From: Tautonia rosea
GTDB taxonomy: Bacteria; Planctomycetota; Planctomycetia; Isosphaerales; Isosphaeraceae
Direction of reading: 5' to 3'
Length of the DNA: 64,000 nt
NCBI RefSeq assembly: GCF_012958305.1
Contig: NZ_JABBYO010000020.1
Coordinates: forward strand, 45,021-109,020
In this document: piece after piece, positions 8,958 through 17,170 of the stretch
How positions within the stretch are numbered: the stretch's first letter is position 1
Layout of the letters: each line of letters begins with the position of its first letter
Program-made: the position numbers and the translations under genes
Notes under the pieces: generated by a model
Told to the model about the DNA's origin: nothing
Databases searched by the model: none
Seen by the model: only the letters and a program-made list of their open reading frames with translations

Positions 8958-11945
8958 ATGAGCGCAAGCCATCGTTATCGACCGCACTTGCTTCGGACGG
9001 CAGACCGCACCGACCCGCTCGTCGGCGAGCCGTCGCGGTCCCGCCGCCTCGCGCGGCCGACGATCGCGGCCCTCGCCTTCGGTGTCTGTCTCGTCGCCCT
9101 CGGCGCCGATGCCGACGGCCCCTATGGCCGGCTCGTCACCGAAATCCGCATCCAGGGCAACGATTCCGTCGCCGAGTCCCGCATCCGCGCCAAGCTTCTC
9201 ACCCGAACAGGCCGCCCCCTCGATCCCGACACGGTCGAAAGCGACTTCCGATCGCTCAAAAATACGCAATGGTTCTCGCATGTTCGCGCCACGTTCCTCG
9301 AAGACCCCGACCGCGGCGGCATCATCCTCCTCTACAAGGTCGAGGAAATGCCCGTGCTCGACGCCGTCGAGTTCCGCGGCCGATGGGCCATCAGCCAGAA
9401 AAACCTTGAGGAAGCCACCGGCCTGAAGGCCGGCGCCCGCGCCGACGGCATCCGCGCCCAGTCCGCCGTCGCCCAGATCCGCCGCCTCTACGAAGAAAAA
9501 GGCTACCTCCAGGCCGAGGTCCGCCTGCTCGAAGGGGCCAAGGCCGGCGACACGCGCGTCGTCTTCGAGATTTTCGAGGGCCCCAAGTTCAAGGTCGGCG
9601 CCGTCGACTTCGAGGGCAACACCGTCTTCTCCGACGCCACCCTAAAGACCAAGATCCAGTCCAAGCCCCCGATCCTTGGCTTCCTCGGCCCCGGCTACAA
9701 TGCCGAAGGCCCCGAGGAAGACGCCCGCCGCATCGTCGAGGCCTACCAGGCCATCGGCTACTTCGAATGCCAGTGCACCCCCGTCACCCGCCACGGCGGC
9801 CGCGTCGGCGACCTCCGCCTCAGCTTCGTCATCTCCGAAGGCCCTGAGTATTCCGTCCGCGACATCCGCTTCGAAGGCCAGGAACTCATCGCCGAGGAGG
9901 AGCTGCGCGAAGGCCTCGTCCTCCACTCCGGCCAACCCTTCCGCGACAACCTCCGCCAGCGCGACATGATCACCCTCACCGAGCGATACACCGCCATCGG
10001 CTGCATTGATGTCGATATCCTGCCCGAACCCCGCTTCACCGACACCCCCGGCGTCGTCGATCTCGTCTACACCATCAACGAGGGAGACCGCTACCTCCTC
10101 GGTGCCATCAACATCAAGGGGAACGAGCGCACCCGAGCCAAGGTCATCCTCCGCGAGCTGGCCGCCGCCGGGCTTTTGCCCGGCGAGCCCCTCGACGGCC
10201 GCCGCATGGAAACCGCCCAGAAACGCCTGGCCAACCTGAACTTCTTCGTCAACGATCCCCAGCAAGGCGAGCCGATCAAGATGGCGATCACCAATCGCCG
10301 AGGCCCCGACGCCCCTTACGGCGAGGTCGCCCTGCCCGACCTCGACGAGATCGTCCGCCAGGCCCGCTTCCAGACCCCCGACGAACCGGTTCAACTCGCC
10401 CACTTCGAACCAACCACCGTGGACGACGACGGGCCGGTGCCCCTCGTCCACTACCGACCCGCTCCCCTTGATGAGCCGCAGGCCGATGCCTCGATCCAGC
10501 GCGCCCGCTTCCAGGCGGTCGACGACCTCGGCCCTCCCGGCGGTGTCCCCGACCTGCCGCCCATCCCCCCCATCGACATCGAACCCCTCGCCCCCGGCGA
10601 CGGCCCGGCCGCGGTCACGCCCTTCGGCTCCGGAGGTGCCTTCGAGCCCACCCCCGACGCCCTGCCTCCCATCGATGTGCCCCCACTCGTCGAGCCGCTG
10701 CCCCCTGGTCTCGGAGGCCGCCCCATCCCCCCCTCGTCCGACGGCACCCCCATTGGCACCTTTCCGTCCACGCCCGGTATGAACTTCTCCGACGTCGGCC
10801 CAGACCGTCAGGAACCGTTCCCGAACCGCTCCTTTGCCGACATCGCCACCCAGGCCGAGCCCCGAGGCTCCGGCCGCTCCTTCGCCGACCTGGATGTCGA
10901 GGTGCAGGAAGCCCCCACCGGCCGCATTTTGCTGGGTTTCGGTGCCACCAGCTTCGGCGGCCTCAGCGGCAACTTCATTGTCCACGAACGCAACTTCGAC
11001 CTCTTCAACGTCCCCCGCTCCTTCCGCGAGCTGCTCAACGGCCAGGCCTTCCGCGGCGCAGGCCAGGAGTTCCGCCTCGAACTCTCCCCCGGCACTCAGA
11101 TCAACCGCGCCGTCGTCAGCTTCCGCGAGCCCGATCTCTTCAATCAACGCATCGGCCTCAATACCTCCGGTTACGCCTTCTCACGCTTCTATCCCGACTT
11201 CTTCGAGCAGCGCGCCGGCGGCCGCTTCGCCCTCGGCAAGCAGTTCGGCACCCAGACCTACGCCGACTTCGCCGTCCGCGCCGAAAACGTGAACGTCTCC
11301 GGTTTCCAGACCCCCGCCCCGGCCGAGTTTTATGCCGTCTCCGGCAACACCTTCCTCGCCACCCTCCGGCCCAGCCTCCACTTCGACAACCGCAACGACC
11401 CCTTCCTTCCCAGCAACGGCTCCTATCTTGAATTCGCCTATGAACAAGGGTTCGGCGACTTCACCTTCCCCAAGTTCACCGTCGAAGGCCGCCAGCACTT
11501 CACCGTCTGGCAGCGCCCGGACATGACCGGCAAACATATCCTCAGTATGCGAGGCTTCTTCGGCATCTCCGGCGCCGACACCCCGCTCTACGAACGCTTC
11601 TACGCCGGTGACTTCCGCAGCCTCCGCGGCTTCGCCTATCGCGGCGTCGGCCCCTACGTCCTCGGCCAGAACGTCGGCGGCACCATGAGCCTGCTCGGCT
11701 CGATCGAGTACCAGTTCCCCCTCACCGCCAACGACCAGTTCCAGATGGTCGTCTTCTCCGACACCGGCACCGTCGAGAACGGCTATTCGATCACCGACTA
11801 CCGCGTCTCCGTCGGCACCGGCCTCCGCGTCACCCTCCCCGCCCTCGGCCCCCTCCCCCTCGCCTTCGACATCGCCTTCCCCGTCGTCAAGGGTCCCGAC
11901 GACCGCGAACGCATCTTCACCTTCTTCATCGGCGCCTTCTATTGA
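8958..11945 (+). CDS. bamA: BamA/Omp85-family outer membrane assembly protein (995 aa)
   Basis: BamA inserts beta-barrel proteins into the outer membrane. ATG 8958 is followed by a basic region and a hydrophobic export segment (PTIAALAFGVCLVAL, residues ~34-50). After it come several POTRA repeats (residues ~55-440), seen as recurring blocks such as VTEIRIQGND, VEFRGRWAIS, VDFEGNTVFSD, IRFEGQELI and INIKGNERTR. A beta barrel with the Omp85 signature follows from residue ~645 (PTGRILLGFGATSFGG, later FYAGDFRSLRGF) to the C-terminal FFIGAFY, which ends in an aromatic residue as expected. Between the last POTRA and the barrel is a ~190-residue proline/aspartate-rich insert (residues ~445-638) that typical BamA lacks. 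The length exceeds the usual ~800 residues because of it. Lipid A genes elsewhere in the window agree with a didermic envelope. Confidence 0.93.
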   Translation: MSASHRYRPHLLRTADRTDPLVGEPSRSRRLARPTIAALAFGVCLVALGADADGPYGRLVTEIRIQGNDSVAESRIRAKLLTRTGRPLDPDTVESDFRSLKNTQWFSHVRATFLEDPDRGGIILLYKVEEMPVLDAVEFRGRWAISQKNLEEATGLKAGARADGIRAQSAVAQIRRLYEEKGYLQAEVRLLEGAKAGDTRVVFEIFEGPKFKVGAVDFEGNTVFSDATLKTKIQSKPPILGFLGPGYNAEGPEEDARRIVEAYQAIGYFECQCTPVTRHGGRVGDLRLSFVISEGPEYSVRDIRFEGQELIAEEELREGLVLHSGQPFRDNLRQRDMITLTERYTAIGCIDVDILPEPRFTDTPGVVDLVYTINEGDRYLLGAINIKGNERTRAKVILRELAAAGLLPGEPLDGRRMETAQKRLANLNFFVNDPQQGEPIKMAITNRRGPDAPYGEVALPDLDEIVRQARFQTPDEPVQLAHFEPTTVDDDGPVPLVHYRPAPLDEPQADASIQRARFQAVDDLGPPGGVPDLPPIPPIDIEPLAPGDGPAAVTPFGSGGAFEPTPDALPPIDVPPLVEPLPPGLGGRPIPPSSDGTPIGTFPSTPGMNFSDVGPDRQEPFPNRSFADIATQAEPRGSGRSFADLDVEVQEAPTGRILLGFGATSFGGLSGNFIVHERNFDLFNVPRSFRELLNGQAFRGAGQEFRLELSPGTQINRAVVSFREPDLFNQRIGLNTSGYAFSRFYPDFFEQRAGGRFALGKQFGTQTYADFAVRAENVNVSGFQTPAPAEFYAVSGNTFLATLRPSLHFDNRNDPFLPSNGSYLEFAYEQGFGDFTFPKFTVEGRQHFTVWQRPDMTGKHILSMRGFFGISGADTPLYERFYAGDFRSLRGFAYRGVGPYVLGQNVGGTMSLLGSIEYQFPLTANDQFQMVVFSDTGTVENGYSITDYRVSVGTGLRVTLPALGPLPLAFDIAFPVVKGPDDRERIFTFFIGAFY

Positions 11946-11963
11946 TCCCTCATCCGTTCCTCC

Positions 11964-12075
11964 CCCTCTCCCCGCCCTCGGGGAGAGGGCCCAGCGTGGT
12001 GAAGCGCTTCGCCTCAACGAAGACGATCTCCCTCTCCCCGCTCGCGGGGAGAGGGCCGGGGTGAGGGGTCCCTCT
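11964..12075. repeat. Dispersed CCCTCTCCCC hairpin repeat, two tandem copies
   Basis: Two similar hairpins occur at 11964-11989 and 12030-12055. Each has arms CCCTCTCCCC and GGGGAGAGGG around a 6-base loop (GCCCTC and GCTCGC). The second is followed by GGGTGAGGGGTCC. The same pattern recurs at 43881-43987 and 58644-58688, so it belongs to a dispersed repeat family. The position directly after a stop codon is typical of such intergenic palindromes. Confidence 0.75.
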
Positions 12076-12159
12076 CCAGGCTGCCCCGCTCGGCCTCCTC
12101 GCCACCGGCCACCCTGCTACCCTGCCACCCTTGGAACGGAATCATATCATTTGATCACC

Positions 12160-12254
12160 GGGTGGCCCGGGTTCCGCGCAGCGGACCCCGGGCGAGGGCT
12201 CAGCAGGCCCATGCGACTCCGCCCGGGGTCCGCTGCGCGGAACCCGGGCCACCC
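12160..12254. repeat. Perfect 35-bp inverted repeat
   Basis: Arm 12160-12194 (begins GGGTGGCCCGGGTTCCGC) is the exact reverse complement of arm 12220-12254, separated by 25 bases. A stem of this length and GC content would be extremely stable. No gene is inside. It may be a REP-like palindrome or the remains of a mobile element. Confidence 0.85.
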
Positions 12255-12328
12255 GCCGTGCCGTTGTCCGGTCGGCGCCGCCCCACGATGCCGATCCGGA
12301 TGCCGTGCCTGTCCCTCACGCCTGGCGG

Positions 12329-12631
12329 GTGGCCCCGGTTGCTCGCCAACCCCCCCCTTTCAACATTTACGGAGACTTATTCGGGACAAGAGGTTGCGCC
12401 AACGAAGCTGGAAATCGGCTGGGTTCTTGCCCCGGCATCCTGTGAACGCCGGGGTCGCTGGCCACATGAACCGGCCCCGATCCAGACCTTCCGGGGGCCG
12501 CAGGCCGCGAACCGAGAAGTCGGATCGACAACCGACACCACATCGGGAAGCAGCCGAAATTGCACAACCCCATTCACAATATTGCCTTCCGCAAATGTTG
12601 AAAGGGGGGGTTGGCGAGCAACCGGGGCCAC
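12329..12631. mobile_element. MITE-like element with ~41-bp terminal inverted repeats
   Basis: The left end (12329-12370, starting GTGGCCCCGGTTGCTCGCC) and right end (12591-12631) are reverse complements over about 41 bases. They differ in one C/G-run length (8 versus 7) and in a base or two near the inner edge. The ~220-bp interior has no convincing gene. Size, terminal repeats and lack of a transposase fit a miniature inverted-repeat element. No clear target-site duplication was seen. It lies just outside the stop codon of the Mrr-like gene. Confidence 0.65.
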
Positions 12632-12691
12632 ACGCGAGCCACCGGGGCCACCAGCGGACCGGGTCTACCGGGCCGTTCGCTCAACTCCTGG

Positions 12692-13594
12692 TTATCCGGT
12701 GTCGCTAGAACCATCCTTTGGGATCGCAAGGATGATCATCTCCTTCACGATGTCGTCGTCATTGCCCTTCCAATGGCCGAGATTCACATAAACTTGCTCG
12801 TTCCCTGGCGGTATCGGTTGGGACAAATACCGGGCAGCCCTTACCAAGGGCATAGTCGATGGTTCTATCTTGAGTGTAGCCTCAATCTCGATTCGATCGA
12901 TGTGAAGTTCCAAACCCTCGGCTCGAACCAAATATCTGTCATTGAGATCGGAACTCGTCTGTATTCTTACCTTATAAGGTACGCCAAAAACATTAATCCC
13001 ATCAAACGTCTCGGGTGCATTGACGATCTGTCTCCAGATGTCCATCAAACTCACACTTTGACCCGAAAGTCGATCTACAAAACGCTGCTCGTCAATCTGA
13101 AATTTTCCGAGTTGGGGCTCTTGGCCCACCGAATCTTCAAGTCCCCGAAGATGAATTTTCACCGCGTTCAATTCGCCATGATTGATGCACAATGGCGCAA
13201 ATTTGGGGAGCCAATCAGCGACCACCTCATAATCCAAGTCTTCAAGGTTGCGAAGTTCGATGCCGACTGACGCTGCATACTCTTTAGCACCCAAAGCAAA
13301 ACCCGTCGTCGAAACCGCCATGACGCTCTTAAAGGCGAATCGTTGACGTCTTCCTACAAGTTGCTCGATCCAACTTACAGGCGCAGGGCCCTCAGACGGT
13401 CTATCCCTACACTCGATCAACGCGCGATAGGAACTGGTGCCGATTCTGCCTGTGATGACAATGTCCAACTCTGCTACTTGGTGACCCCTGTCGTTGTAGA
13501 CAGGCCTTCTTGTCTCTACCGAAAATCCACCAGGAACGAGCCAGCCTTCGATGAGGGCTACCATACGTTCGAGAGATTTGCCGTCGTTTCGCAT
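12692..13594 (-). CDS. Mrr-like restriction endonuclease family protein (300 aa)
   Basis: The N-terminal ~120 residues resemble the Mrr catalytic domain, a PD-(D/E)xK nuclease fold that cleaves modified or foreign DNA. The order is a helix (KSLERMVALIEGWL), a strand with an acidic residue (AELDIVI, D44), a strand with the active-site pair (ALIECRDR, E61 and R63 where the family usually has Lys), then IEQLVGRRQRF, AVSTTGFA, GAKEYA and GIELRNL. The ~180-residue C-terminal part is unassigned. ATG 13594 was chosen; GTG 13615 adds seven residues, and neither has a strong ribosome binding site. Base composition is visibly lower in GC than flanking genes, suggesting transfer. It lies downstream of the HEPN gene on the same strand, 151 bp away. 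The nuclease fold is fairly secure; activity is uncertain because of the Lys-to-Arg change. Confidence 0.75.
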   Translation of the reverse strand: MRNDGKSLERMVALIEGWLVPGGFSVETRRPVYNDRGHQVAELDIVITGRIGTSSYRALIECRDRPSEGPAPVSWIEQLVGRRQRFAFKSVMAVSTTGFALGAKEYAASVGIELRNLEDLDYEVVADWLPKFAPLCINHGELNAVKIHLRGLEDSVGQEPQLGKFQIDEQRFVDRLSGQSVSLMDIWRQIVNAPETFDGINVFGVPYKVRIQTSSDLNDRYLVRAEGLELHIDRIEIEATLKIEPSTMPLVRAARYLSQPIPPGNEQVYVNLGHWKGNDDDIVKEMIILAIPKDGSSDTG

Positions 13595-13745
13595 CGAGTA
13601 GAACCTATCAGGCACAAGTCCGGAGACAGGAGAACCGCTCTACGCCAAAGCTCAGCGGACCCAGACGGCAAGGATCAGCCCCGATGTTACCACAGAGCGA
13701 TCGCGTCGGCCGGGGTCCTCTACCGCACCGGGATAGACGGTTCTC

Positions 13746-14579
13746 TTACTCGGGAATCAACAGTTGCTCATCTACAGGCAGCCTCTCAGTCGGTGGACGA
13801 CGATCTATATCCAGGAAGCGTTCTCGCCAGTCGTGGAGGAACCGGTAGCACACTTCCTCGATCGCTGGAAGGCGGTTGGCTACCTCGGCAACCTTATGTA
13901 CATCGATGAAGGCAACACCATGAGACACGTCCAGCCTGACCGCGTAACTCTCGTCGATCCACTTGTCACGTCCCGCAATCACCGGCCACGCTGCACACGG
14001 ACCCCACAGAGCCTCAAAGCAGGCCCAAACTTGGTTCTTGCTGCCCTTCTTGGCTCGCTCCATGTCGATCGAGGGGACGTAGCGATAGTACTTGCTAGCG
14101 ACGATCTCGATGGCGTTCCAGAACGCCAGGAACCTGTCCAGCGGGTCGTCAGTCGTCAGCCCTTTGCGATACCAGCCCAGACTGCGTAGGAATGAAGGGC
14201 TTCCTCGTGCCAACTGGTGCGCTTCGCTAAAGGCGCTCTCAAACTGTTCCGGCTCGATGACCTGCCGTACTACGTGGCGTTGAGCAGGCATCCGCTCGCG
14301 CTCGGTCAGGCTCAAGTACATGGGGTGGTTGACCGCCAATGTAAGAGCATCGAGCATATGCCCGAAGAAGAAAACGGCGGCTTTGTAGGCGACCACATCG
14401 TCCGGTGCGCGGGCCGTCACCGTCGTCTTGAGGCCCGACGGTATCCCCATGATCTCGATATCACTGTAGAAGGGATCATGGACACGGAACCCTTTCTGCT
14501 GGGTAGTCCGCACGCGACGATGAACCGTGGCCGGGCCGTCTACATACAGAACGACTTCCCAGATAGGCGAGTCCGCCAT
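13746..14579 (-). CDS. HEPN-domain protein, Apea/MauJ-like (277 aa)
   Basis: ATG 14579 has a ribosome binding site (GGAGG, ~8 bases upstream on the minus strand); the frame extends to 14963 but that extension runs antisense into the neighbouring gene's start region. The C-terminal half has the features of HEPN proteins: a helix FLAFWNAIEIVASKYY (residues ~150-165) and, at residues 215-220, R-LDVS-H, which fits the RX4-6H motif of HEPN ribonucleases. The N-terminal ~110 residues are an unassigned strand-rich region. HEPN RNases are frequent in toxin-antitoxin, abortive infection and other defence systems. The gene precedes the Mrr-like nuclease gene in the same direction, so the two may act together. 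GC content is low compared with the surroundings. HEPN assignment rests on motif and helix pattern only. Confidence 0.7.
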   Translation of the reverse strand: MADSPIWEVVLYVDGPATVHRRVRTTQQKGFRVHDPFYSDIEIMGIPSGLKTTVTARAPDDVVAYKAAVFFFGHMLDALTLAVNHPMYLSLTERERMPAQRHVVRQVIEPEQFESAFSEAHQLARGSPSFLRSLGWYRKGLTTDDPLDRFLAFWNAIEIVASKYYRYVPSIDMERAKKGSKNQVWACFEALWGPCAAWPVIAGRDKWIDESYAVRLDVSHGVAFIDVHKVAEVANRLPAIEEVCYRFLHDWRERFLDIDRRPPTERLPVDEQLLIPE

Positions 14580-14955
14580 CCGCCTTGCCTCCGCTTTAGC
14601 CGACAAACACGTTGTATACGAACGAACACCATCGTTCAAAACACGCCTCTTCGTCCCGAGAACCCGTTCCTTCAGCCAATTCTCTCGGCATTCTTGCGAC
14701 GCGACAAGCGAATTCACGGTGAAACGCCGACGAACACAGGGCGACCAACATCGAAGCCGATCGGCTTCACAAAGGGCACCGGGGATGCCCCTCGGGCGAC
14801 CCGACGGGCCGATCCGGCAGACGGGCCGGAAAAAGTGCTTAAACCCGCCCATCGCCACGATGATATCAGGATACGGCCGATCATCGTCCGAACACACACA
14901 CAACCGTCCACCGACCGAATCACGCCATGCCCCCGCTCCCGAGAGGCGATCCCCC
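14580..14955. other. Divergent intergenic region between HEPN gene and hypothetical protein gene
   Basis: This 376-bp gap separates two divergent starts. A possible minus-strand promoter for the HEPN gene is listed at 14613-14641. The rest shows no gene, no long repeat and no clear operator. Confidence 0.4.
14613..14641 (-). promoter_or_regulatory. Possible promoter of HEPN/Mrr-like pair
   Basis: On the minus strand TATACA (14613-14618) stands 17 bases after TTTTGA (14636-14641) and 33 bases before the HEPN start codon. The -35 match is weak and the -10 moderate, so this is a suggestion only. Confidence 0.3.
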
Positions 14956-16257
14956 ATGAGCACGCACCACGATCACGACGCAGGCCAGGAACCGCCCCGA
15001 CCCGGACCCCGGACCGAGGAGGGCAAGGCCGCATGCTCGGCCAACGCCACGACCCACGGTCTGACCGCAAAACGGCCGCTCTCCGAGGAGGAGGCCGAGC
15101 GGATGAGGGTCATCGTCGACCAGTGGACGGTCAAGGCCATGCCCGAGACGCCGCCGGAGGAGGCACTGATCGCGTCGGCGGCAATCGAATATGTGCGCTA
15201 TTTGCGCTGCGTCGAGGCCGAGGAGTCGCGGCTCGGGCCGGCGATCAGGGACGCCGTGCGCGACTGGCGCGAGGCGCAGCGGCATGCGATCCGGCGCAAG
15301 GCCCAGAACCTGCCGAACGACCCGGAACTGGTCGCCGCCGATCTCCTCGAATCGGCCTTCGGCATCGACTGGATGCTGCGGCACTGGCGAAACCTGCTGG
15401 ACCTGATCGACCGAGGGGTCGGCTGGACCGGCGACAACCTGATCCAGGCAATGCACCTGCTCGGCCACAAGGCCGCCGCGCCGACCGACCCGACGAGCCT
15501 GCCCGCCTCGCTCTGGCAAAACGCCCTGACCGCCTTCCCGAAGGCGTGGAACCTCTCCGCCCCCCCGATCGGCGATCCCGAGGCCGTCGCCCGCATCCGG
15601 GCCATCGTCCTCGACACGATCGCCCACCTCGAAGCCCTCCGTCCCGTCGCCTGGGACGAGGTCGACGCCCCCCGAGAGCAGGTCGCCGAGGCCGCCGCCC
15701 TGATCGACACCTCCAAGGAAGGGCAGCTCCGTCACCGCTACCGCCGCGACGCCTTCCGCGACTTCCACCGCAGCCTCGCCGAGCTGACCCGCCTGCGCTC
15801 CGAGCGCTCCAAGACCCACGCCCGAGAGGCGAAGCTGATGGAGTCGGCCGCCTCCCGGCGCGATGACCGTCCGGCCTACGTCCCTCCCCCGAGCCGCCCC
15901 GAGCCGCCCGCGCCCGAATCACGAAACGAACCCCCTCCGGCGGCCGATCCTTCCACGAACGATCGACGCAACCCGTTCTCCGACCACGAGATGCCCAACG
16001 GAGCCCCAGTCCCCGCCTCGCCCGTCGAGGGGCGCACCAACGAGCGCACCGAGGGGCGCACCAATGAGCGCACCAGCGAGCGCCCCGAGGACCCTCGGAC
16101 CGCCCCGGACGCCCCGAGCGGGGTCTCGCATCGCGCGAAGACCCCCGGGACCAAAGGGCGGAGTCATCCAGACAACCCGGCCCCCGAGAATCTTCGGAGG
16201 CCGGAAGGAGGGCCAGGCGATGCCGGGTCGACCGAGATCAATAGCTCAGCACGCTGA
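14956..16257 (+). CDS. Hypothetical planctomycete protein with GPRTEEGK/NATTHGLTA motif (433 aa)
   Basis: ATG 14956 opens a protein with the motif GPRTEEGKAACSANATTHGL at residues ~17-36, a pattern seen at the start of many uncharacterised proteins in Planctomycetes and Acidobacteria. Residues ~40-300 are mostly helical and charged, with several Trp residues. The last ~130 residues are low complexity (Pro, Arg, Glu), including a short repeat EGRTNERT encoded by a 24-bp tandem duplication at 16027-16074. No signal peptide or membrane segment is seen. Function is unknown. The 3' end overlaps the convergent apt gene by 20 bp. The conserved N-terminal motif makes the gene real with good confidence; the disordered tail may be poorly conserved. 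Confidence 0.8.
   Translation: MSTHHDHDAGQEPPRPGPRTEEGKAACSANATTHGLTAKRPLSEEEAERMRVIVDQWTVKAMPETPPEEALIASAAIEYVRYLRCVEAEESRLGPAIRDAVRDWREAQRHAIRRKAQNLPNDPELVAADLLESAFGIDWMLRHWRNLLDLIDRGVGWTGDNLIQAMHLLGHKAAAPTDPTSLPASLWQNALTAFPKAWNLSAPPIGDPEAVARIRAIVLDTIAHLEALRPVAWDEVDAPREQVAEAAALIDTSKEGQLRHRYRRDAFRDFHRSLAELTRLRSERSKTHAREAKLMESAASRRDDRPAYVPPPSRPEPPAPESRNEPPPAADPSTNDRRNPFSDHEMPNGAPVPASPVEGRTNERTEGRTNERTSERPEDPRTAPDAPSGVSHRAKTPGTKGRSHPDNPAPENLRRPEGGPGDAGSTEINSSAR
16027..16074 (+). repeat. 24-bp tandem repeat, two copies plus a degenerate third
   Basis: Units starting GAGGGGCGCACCAACGAGCG occupy 16027-16050 and 16051-16074 with one base different, followed by a partial unit. They encode EGRTNERT repeats in the disordered tail of the hypothetical protein. 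Confidence 0.8.
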
Positions 16258-16768
16258 CGATCTCCGTCGGCTCCAGCTTCGCCCGGCCTCCGAGGAAGCC
16301 CAGCTCCATCAGGAAGGCGCAGGCCACCACTTCGGCCCCGGCGTTGCGAACCAGGTCGCAGCAGGCCTTCATCGTTCCACCGGTCGCCAGCACGTCGTCG
16401 ACCACGAGAATCCGCTTGCCCGGCTCCAGGGCATCGCTGTGCATCTCAAGCCGGTCGGTCCCGTATTCGAGGGCGTACTCGGCATGAACGGTCGAGAACG
16501 GCAGCTTTCCCGCCTTGCGGATCGGCACCAGGCCAACCCCCAGCGCCAGCGCCATCGGGGCCGCCAGCAGGAACCCCCTCGCCTCGGCCGCGGCGATCCC
16601 GTCCACCTGCCGTCCCGCGAACGGTTCGGTCAGCCGCTCGATCGCCGTCCGGAAGGCTCCCGGATGGGCCAGCAGCGGCGTGATGTCCTTGAACTGGATT
16701 CCCGGCTTGGGAAAGTCGGGAATGTTGCGGATGTAAGCGTCGAGGTCCAGCGCGTCTGTCGAAGCCAT
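16238..16768 (-). CDS. apt: Adenine phosphoribosyltransferase (176 aa)
   Basis: This enzyme salvages adenine: adenine plus PRPP gives AMP plus pyrophosphate. ATG 16768 follows AAGGAGA about 12 bases upstream. The sequence matches Apt throughout: the N-terminal YIRNIPDFPKPGIQFKDITP, the AAEARGF loop, the flexible-loop region with RKAGKLP, and the PRPP-binding motif ILVVDDVLATGGT. Length is normal for the family (~170-180). The stop codon lies inside the tail of the convergent hypothetical gene (20-bp overlap). Upstream open frame to 16900 is not conserved. The identification is secure. Confidence 0.96.
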   Translation of the reverse strand: MASTDALDLDAYIRNIPDFPKPGIQFKDITPLLAHPGAFRTAIERLTEPFAGRQVDGIAAAEARGFLLAAPMALALGVGLVPIRKAGKLPFSTVHAEYALEYGTDRLEMHSDALEPGKRILVVDDVLATGGTMKACCDLVRNAGAEVVACAFLMELGFLGGRAKLEPTEIVSVLSY

Positions 16769-17170
16769 GCCCTGCAATTCTCCTTGAAGAAACGATTCCT
16801 GCCCAGGCCCCTTGACCATGCCCGAACCCGACCAAGCGTTCGCCCTTGCGTCGCGGATGCCGCGACCCGATCCGGACCCGACGCCACCATACTCCGCCAA
16901 CCGCCGCGGCGCCTACATTTGCGCTTGCTCCGAGTGCACTCCCGGACTCGGGCAACGGTGACGGGGAGACCCCGGCCCGATCACCCCAATGACCCGGTCC
17001 AAGCAGGACCCCCGGAAAGTGAGATTGTGATGTGCTGGGGTTTCGACTATGGTCCGCTCGATCCTGCCGCAAGGACCCGTGCGGTTCTTGGCCTCGGGGC
17101 TGAGGTCGTCTCGTCCGAGGCAGATCGGGACCGCGTCGTCCTCGAACCCCGTCCGGGAGGGCGATCGGAC
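16769..17170. other. Divergent region between apt and porin gene
   Basis: This ~400-bp region must carry promoters for apt (minus) and for the porin (plus). An alternative porin start (ATG 17030) lies in it. No repeat, hairpin or clear promoter was identified. Confidence 0.35.

Larger units (their letters stand above)
11946..12691. other. Non-coding, repeat-dense region
   Basis: This 746-bp stretch has no supported gene. It is filled with inverted repeats: two CCCTCTCCCC/GGGGAGAGGG hairpins, a 35-bp perfect inverted repeat, and a MITE-like element, each listed separately. Open frames across it run through the inverted repeats on both strands and are repeat-driven. Rho-independent termination for the BamA gene could be provided by the first hairpins. 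Confidence 0.6.

Noticed and set aside
9642..11147. 501-codon minus-strand frame opposite bamA
   Set aside because: Shadow of a GC-rich Omp85 gene; no supported domain.
12061..12791. Open frames across the inverted repeats and the MITE-like element
   Set aside because: They pass through palindromes on both strands and encode Pro/Arg/Gly-rich sequence without motifs.
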